Assembly (NCBI RefSeq): GCF_040182365.1
Contig: NZ_CP144460.1
Coordinates: forward strand, 4,828,935-4,892,934
DNA length: 64,000 nt
Reading direction: 5' to 3'
Source: Xanthomonas sp. 10-10
Lineage (GTDB): Bacteria > Pseudomonadota > Gammaproteobacteria > Xanthomonadales > Xanthomonadaceae
Under the pieces are notes generated by a model. It ran no database searches. It was given only the letters and a program-made list of their open reading frames with translations, and was not told where the DNA came from. Shown here one piece after another: positions 57,941 to 64,000 of this stretch; position 1 is the stretch's first letter; every line of letters begins with the position of its first letter. The position numbers and the translations under genes are program-made.

Positions 57941-58098
57941 GGTCTCTGTGTCCCGGTTCGTAGGTGCAGGAAGGGCAAGGGATGGACGAGAGCCGAGGGG
58001 TCGACGCAATCGGCGAACTCGCTTGCAGCGCACTCGCCGGCCGGTCGATACCGGGGGAGAGGCCAAGCCGGGCGTGATCAGCGTTCGGCTTCCGGGCC

Positions 58099-58125
58099 AA
58101 TTTAGTCACTCTCGATGACTTAATT
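58099..58125. promoter_or_regulatory. Operator-like palindrome upstream of the glycerophosphodiesterase gene
   Basis: AATTTAGTCA and TGACTTAATT form a near-perfect 10-bp inverted repeat around 7 bases. It is AT-rich in a GC-rich region, about 160 bases before the gene start. It shares AATTTA and TTAATT words with the island at 53601-53630, so a common regulator (the ROK protein) is possible but unproven. Confidence 0.55.
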
Positions 58126-58459
58126 TCTTCGCTGATGTTGCCGTTCTTGGCAGTTGCGCAGGCGTAGCGTGAAAAACGAAGCAGGCGCCGGGAATCGTGT
58201 TGTTGGCGCGCAAGTGCGCGGCGCTGGCGCTCCTGCGCGCGCAGCGCGTCGGACACCTGCACACCAAACTCTGATGTCGCCTTGCGCCAGGGTCCTTCCG
58301 ACGCTGGATCACGGCCGGTATCCGCGCTGCGCGCACGGTCGACCGGTAAAGGTCCCGGCCCTCGTGTTGGCGGATGAGCGTAGATACGTGGCAGCACAGG
58401 CACAGACGCTGCCCGCTCTGAGCCTTGGAGCGAGGCACAAAACTACCGCGCTCACTGCC

Positions 58460-58566
58460 GGGAGGACGCGGCCGGTGCTAGGTGCGAGCATGTACCACTC
58501 CTACACTGCGGTTGCCGCGCCGTTACCACCCACCTGAGCACTGCTCGCTACGTTTTGTAAGCCGCT
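58460..58566 (-). repeat. Dispersed repeat, copy B (inverted relative to copy A)
   Basis: The reverse complement of this stretch aligns with 56703-56810 over its whole length with roughly three quarters of positions identical. The two copies lie in inverted orientation on either side of the glycerophosphodiesterase gene, about 1.65 kb apart. Confidence 0.8.
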
Positions 58567-58576
58567 TGCCCAAAAC

Positions 58577-58607
58577 GCGGAACGCCGGCACTAGGCCGGC
58601 GTTCCGC
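58577..58607 (-). terminator. Rho-independent terminator of the actP operon
   Basis: A perfect 13-bp stem (GCGGAACGCCGGC and its complement) around a 5-base loop, followed on the minus strand by GTTTTGGG. It lies 20 bases after the actP stop. Confidence 0.88.
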
Positions 58608-58627
58608 GACTGCTCGGTGACTGCACG

Positions 58628-60355
58628 TCAGTGACCCGACGCACCGCTGGCACCCAGGCCGGTTTCGGCGCGGATCTGCTGGGCCTTGAACGCTGCGCGT
58701 TCGTTGGCCGCCTGCGGGCTGTGATCCAGGATCGAGAACAGCCAGATGCCCACAAAGCCAATGGTCATCGAGAACAGCGCCGGCGAGGTGTACGGGAACG
58801 GCGCCGACCCGGCCGCGTTACCCAGCGTGTCCACCCAGACCGACGGCGACAGGATGGTGAGCACCAGCGAGGAGACCAGCCCCAGGAAGCCGCCGGTCAC
58901 CGCACCGCGAGTGGTGCAGTTCTTCCACAACAACGACAGGATCAGCACCGGGAAGTTGGCCGAGGCCGCAATGGCGAAGGCCAGCGAGACCATGAAGGCC
59001 ACGTTCTGCTTCTCGAACACGATGCCCAGCAGCACGGCGATCACGCCCAGCACCAGGGTGGTGGCGCGCGAGACCTTCAGCTCCGAACCCGGCGCCGGAT
59101 TGCCCTTCTTGATCACCGTGGCGTACAGGTCGTGCGACACCGCCGAGGCGCCGGACAGGGTCAGGCCCGCGACCACTGCCAGGATGGTGGCGAAGGCCAC
59201 CGCCGAGATGAAGCCCATGAACACGTTGCCGCCGACCGCATTGCCGACCAGCACCGCCGCCATGTTGGCCGCGCCCTTGCCGCCGTGGATGGTACCGGTG
59301 GCGACGTCCGCAAACTGCGGGTTGGTCAACACCAGTGCGATCGCACCGAAGCCGATGATGAAGATCAGGATGTAGAAGTAGCCGATCCAGGTGGTGGCCC
59401 ACAGCACCGACTTGCGCGCCTGCTTGGCATCGGGAACGGTGAAGAAGCGCATCAGAATGTGCGGCAGGCCGGCGGTGCCGAACATCAGCGCCATGCCGAA
59501 GGAGATCGCCGAGATCGGGTCCTTCACAAAGCCGCCCGGGCCCATGATCGACAGGCCGGCCTTGGCCGCGTCCTCCTGCGATGCACCGCCGTTGGCCGCA
59601 ATCGCCGTCTTCACCCGCACGCCCTCGGCAAACAGCGCCTCGAAGCTGAAGTTGAAGTGCCACATGATCGCCACCGCCATGAAGGTCACGCCGGTCAGCA
59701 GCAGCACCGCCTTGATGATCTGCACCCAGGTGGTGGCGGTCATGCCGCCGAACAGCACGTAGATCATCATCAGCACGCCGACCAGGGTCACCGCGACCCA
59801 GTAGTCCAGGCCGAACAGCAGCTTGATCAACGCACCGGCACCGACCATCTGTGCGATCAGATAGAACAGCACCACCACCAATGTGCCGGAAGCGGCGAAG
59901 CTGCGGATGGCGGTCGGCGCGAAGCGGTAGCCGGCCACGTCGGCAAAGGTGTACTTGCCGAGGTTGCGCAGCCGTTCGGCCATCAGGAAGGTCAGGATCG
60001 GCCAACCGACCAGAAAGCCGATCGCATAGATCAGGCCGTCGTAGCCGTTGGCCATCACCGCCGCGGTGATGCCCAGGAACGAGGCCGCCGACATGAAGTC
60101 GCCAGCGATCGCCAGGCCGTTCTGGAAACCGGTGATACCGCCACCGGCGGTGTAGAAGTCAGCGGCCGACTTGGTCTTGGCCGCCGCCCACTTGGTGATC
60201 CACAAGGTGCCCAGCACGAAGAAGCCGAACATGCCGATCGCCACCCAGTTGGTGGGCTGCTTGTCGACCTGGCCCATGTCGCCGCCAGCGGCCAGTGCGA
60301 GGCCTGCCGGCAGCAGGCCGGCCAGAATCAGGAGAAGGCGCGAAGTCTTGCTCAT
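58628..60355 (-). CDS. actP: Cation/acetate symporter ActP
   Basis: A 575-residue sodium:solute symporter (SSS family) with about 13 membrane segments. Family marks: [48 protein letters not shown] and [16 protein letters not shown]. It brings acetate and related short-chain acids across the inner membrane. The ATG at 60355 overlaps the yjcH stop (ATGA), the normal yjcH-actP coupling. A terminator follows. Confidence 0.95.
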   Translation of the reverse strand: MSKTSRLLLILAGLLPAGLALAAGGDMGQVDKQPTNWVAIGMFGFFVLGTLWITKWAAAKTKSAADFYTAGGGITGFQNGLAIAGDFMSAASFLGITAAVMANGYDGLIYAIGFLVGWPILTFLMAERLRNLGKYTFADVAGYRFAPTAIRSFAASGTLVVVLFYLIAQMVGAGALIKLLFGLDYWVAVTLVGVLMMIYVLFGGMTATTWVQIIKAVLLLTGVTFMAVAIMWHFNFSFEALFAEGVRVKTAIAANGGASQEDAAKAGLSIMGPGGFVKDPISAISFGMALMFGTAGLPHILMRFFTVPDAKQARKSVLWATTWIGYFYILIFIIGFGAIALVLTNPQFADVATGTIHGGKGAANMAAVLVGNAVGGNVFMGFISAVAFATILAVVAGLTLSGASAVSHDLYATVIKKGNPAPGSELKVSRATTLVLGVIAVLLGIVFEKQNVAFMVSLAFAIAASANFPVLILSLLWKNCTTRGAVTGGFLGLVSSLVLTILSPSVWVDTLGNAAGSAPFPYTSPALFSMTIGFVGIWLFSILDHSPQAANERAAFKAQQIRAETGLGASGASGH

Positions 60356-60669
60356 TTGCGGGCTTCCTCGAGGATCTGCGCGGTCAGCTGGTCGTAGGCG
60401 CTGTTGGCACGACGCACGTAGATGGCGGTGATGACGATGGTGAACACCATCACCCCGATCGCGATCGGAATGCCGATCGAGGTCACCCCGGCGCCGATCG
60501 GTTTGGCGAGGAATTCCTTGTCGAAGGCGATCAGGCCGATGTAGCCGTAATAGGCGAGCAACATCAGCACGGTCAGCGTCCAGCCCAGCGTATTGCGTTG
60601 GCGTTTGAGCGCGTGGTACTTCGGATTGGCATCGATCTTGGCGATCAATGCGTCATTCGAGACGGTCAT
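60352..60669 (-). CDS. yjcH: DUF485 membrane protein YjcH
   Basis: A 105-residue protein with two membrane segments ([40 protein letters not shown]) and the DUF485 core [10 protein letters not shown]. It always accompanies actP in this context and probably assists it. ATG 60669 has a GGAGAC ribosome site. Confidence 0.94.
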   Translation of the reverse strand: MTVSNDALIAKIDANPKYHALKRQRNTLGWTLTVLMLLAYYGYIGLIAFDKEFLAKPIGAGVTSIGIPIAIGVMVFTIVITAIYVRRANSAYDQLTAQILEEARK

Positions 60670-60739
60670 GGTCTGTCTCCTGGAGTGCGGGCGGCACGGC
60701 CCGCCCACTTGCGTGGCGGGCCGCCGGCGGGGGTGAAGC

Positions 60740-62131
60740 TTAGAAGCTGTACTTGGTGGTGAATTGCAGGCGCGAGATGTCGCCGGAATCGCCGTTCTCC
60801 GCTTCGCGACGGCCGTACATCAGCTCGGCACCCACATCGACCTTGGGCAGCGGCGAATAAAAGACGTTGGCGCGGATGCTCTGCTGCGACTTGCTCGCCA
60901 GCCCGCCGGTATTGGCGATGTCGTGGTCGTAATTCACGCGCGAATACATGATGGTGCTGCGCAGCTTGGCGTTGTAGTCGTGGCGCCAGGCCACCCAGCC
61001 GGCGATCGTGCTGACGGTCTGGATGTTGCCGTCGATGTCGATCTCCACGTCCGAGCCGTTGCCCAGGCCCAGATAACGGCCAAGACCTTCGCCGTAGCTG
61101 AGCTGATAGCGCAGATCGTTGTTGGCGTTGATGATCCAGCGGCCGCCGCCGGCGATGGCGCCGCCGAAGTCGGTGTCGTTGGTCAGCGCGCTGCGGGTAC
61201 GGTACTGACGTGCGATCGCCGACAGACCGAAGGTGCCCCAGGTGCCCTTCCAGTTGTAGCGCGCAGTCAGATCCGGCATCGCGCCGTGGTCCGAGGCCAG
61301 GATGGTGTTGCCGCCCTGGTAGGGCGTGGTCAGCGTTTCGGGATTTTCTGCCGACACGCTGAAGGCACCGCGGGTGTAGCGGATCTGGGTCTGACGGCTG
61401 AACAGCGCGCCGTCGGTCGGCCCGACGATGTCGGCGGCCTCCGGCAGGATCGTGGAATCGATGAAGTTGGACCAGGTCTGGCCGGCCAGCCAGTTGTTCC
61501 AGCTCATGTAGGCATGCCGCAAGGTGCCGCCGTACAGATTGTTGACCTGGTTGGCGAGCGCGTTGCCGAAGAAATCCAGTTCGATGAAGCCGGTGAGCTT
61601 GTCGCCGTTTTCGGTCACCGTGTCCACGCCCAGGTTGAAGCGCGAGAACTTGGCGTGGAAGTCGGTGTCGGTGCTCGACGCCTGCCCCCCGACAGGCGTC
61701 TGCGTCGGAATGTACAGGTAACGCCCCACCGCACCTTCAGGCAATGCGCCGTCGCTGGTGCGGGTGGTCATGAAGTCGGCCTTGATGAAACCACCGTAAC
61801 GGAACGTTGTCCCCGCCGCTGCGTTCGGTGTGATGCTGGTGACCTGGATCGGCCGCTTGCCGGCCGGGACCACAGGTGCGGGCGCGGCGGCTGGCGTTTG
61901 CGCCTGCAAGGTGCGCACCTCGGTGACCTGGGTCTGCGTCTGGGCGATCTGGCCCTGCTGTTGTTGCTGCGCAGAGACCAGCAATTGAACCTGACGCTCG
62001 AGCTCGGCAATGCGCGCTTCCAGCGCCTTTTCCTTGGCCGTCTGCGCAAACGCCACGCCCGGCAGCATGATGGCCACGAACAAGGCTGCGGCCAGCGGTT
62101 TGCGCACCAACGGTGCAATACGGTGTGTCAT
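60740..62131 (-). CDS. DcaP-like outer-membrane porin
   Basis: A 463-residue porin. Signal peptide to about AFA-QTA (residue 29), then a coiled-coil stalk (EKALEARIAELERQVQLLVS and QQQQQGQIAQTQTQ) and a beta-barrel with FRYGGFIKADFM, SRFNLGVDTVTENGDKL and the terminal aromatic LQFTTKYSF. DcaP porins pass small carboxylates. It is the first gene of a run with yjcH-actP and is divergent from acs, which suggests acetate or dicarboxylate entry through the outer membrane. Confidence 0.9.
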   Translation of the reverse strand: MTHRIAPLVRKPLAAALFVAIMLPGVAFAQTAKEKALEARIAELERQVQLLVSAQQQQQGQIAQTQTQVTEVRTLQAQTPAAAPAPVVPAGKRPIQVTSITPNAAAGTTFRYGGFIKADFMTTRTSDGALPEGAVGRYLYIPTQTPVGGQASSTDTDFHAKFSRFNLGVDTVTENGDKLTGFIELDFFGNALANQVNNLYGGTLRHAYMSWNNWLAGQTWSNFIDSTILPEAADIVGPTDGALFSRQTQIRYTRGAFSVSAENPETLTTPYQGGNTILASDHGAMPDLTARYNWKGTWGTFGLSAIARQYRTRSALTNDTDFGGAIAGGGRWIINANNDLRYQLSYGEGLGRYLGLGNGSDVEIDIDGNIQTVSTIAGWVAWRHDYNAKLRSTIMYSRVNYDHDIANTGGLASKSQQSIRANVFYSPLPKVDVGAELMYGRREAENGDSGDISRLQFTTKYSF

Positions 62132-62426
62132 GGAACCCTCTCCCCAATGAAGGCCTCGCGCTTGATGGCGATGCTGTGCGGAGCGTGAGGCAGTCCGCGG
62201 TTTGCAGCCTATTCGCCTTTGGTCGTAGCTGCAACGCAGCATTCCACAAGGTGACCGATGGCCGCACCAGGACCCGCAATGGATGTGCGCCAGCGCACGC
62301 CACTGGTTACGACCATGGTCTAAGGCGCCGTTGACCGCCGGGACAGAATGGATACGGCACACTGATTGCCTACCGAGGGCAGCCGCAACGCCCTCTCCCG
62401 ACAAGTTCATCGCAAGTGAGGGTGCC
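62132..62426. promoter_or_regulatory. Divergent control region between the porin and acs
   Basis: A 295-base non-coding space serving the porin-yjcH-actP run to the left and acs to the right. On the minus strand about 85 bases before the porin start is ACGACCAAAGGCGAATAGGC, an activator-like patch, but I cannot assign a factor. No gene is seen. Confidence 0.5.

Positions 62427-64000
<1,574 letters not shown>

Overview
The window reads as chromosomal DNA of a Xanthomonas species (Gammaproteobacteria). It is GC-rich, and its gene content (a T6SS block with tagJ and a divergent AraC-type regulator, TonB-dependent receptor biology, an ActP/YjcH acetate module), its dispersed short palindromic repeats and its (GGGGATT)n microsatellite all fit that genus. 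The species cannot be fixed from the sequence alone.

Layout. 0-5 kb: a Ser/Thr kinase (cut by the window edge) with its ECF sigma factor, then secreted or membrane proteins of general type (DUF2147, ThuA-like, CPBP protease, DUF4124). 5-9.4 kb: an AT-richer mosaic downstream of the T6SS ATPase gene. It holds an EEP-family nuclease gene directly behind a decayed copy of the 3' end of tssH, two PAAR-protein gene starts that stop after 17 and 24 codons, a small zinc-ribbon-like gene and two unrecognised genes. 9.4-20.2 kb: T6SS genes tssB-tssC-hcp-tagJ-tssE-tssF-tssG-tssH on the minus strand, with an AraC-type regulator divergent from tssB. TssJKLM, TssA and VgrG are not in the window. 20-29 kb: UspA, an acetyltransferase, UvrD, a flavoprotein monooxygenase-like protein, a VOC protein and cardiolipin synthase. 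28.6-33.3 kb: a LysR-type regulator with two tandem HTH domains, divergent from genes for the lower part of the protocatechuate 4,5-cleavage/gallate pathway (ligK-, galD- and ligJ-like). 33.6-34.1 kb: rpmB-rpmG. 34.3-42 kb: a CzcCBA-type heavy-metal efflux locus whose czcB-czcA junction is filled with repeats. 42-50 kb: DUF885 peptidase, rsmG, PhoD, phosphopantetheinyl transferase, GlsB, GFA-family protein and xthA. 49.6-58 kb: phosphodiester glycosidase, TonB-dependent receptor, ROK regulator, parvulin and secreted glycerophosphodiesterase. 58.6-64 kb: an acetate unit, porin-yjcH-actP divergent from acs (cut by the right edge).

How genes work together. TssB/TssC form the contractile sheath, Hcp the inner tube, TssE/F/G the baseplate, and TssH recycles sheath with TagJ as adaptor. 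The mosaic behind tssH looks like a slot where T6SS cargo has been replaced repeatedly: a divergent tssH tail still attached to a nuclease gene, PAAR remnants, and a newer two-gene cargo next to the intact tssH. This is the most unusual part of the window. The acetate genes cover outer-membrane entry, inner-membrane uptake and activation to acetyl-CoA. The lig/gal genes convert 4-oxalomesaconate to pyruvate and oxaloacetate, but no ring-cleaving enzyme is present in the window.
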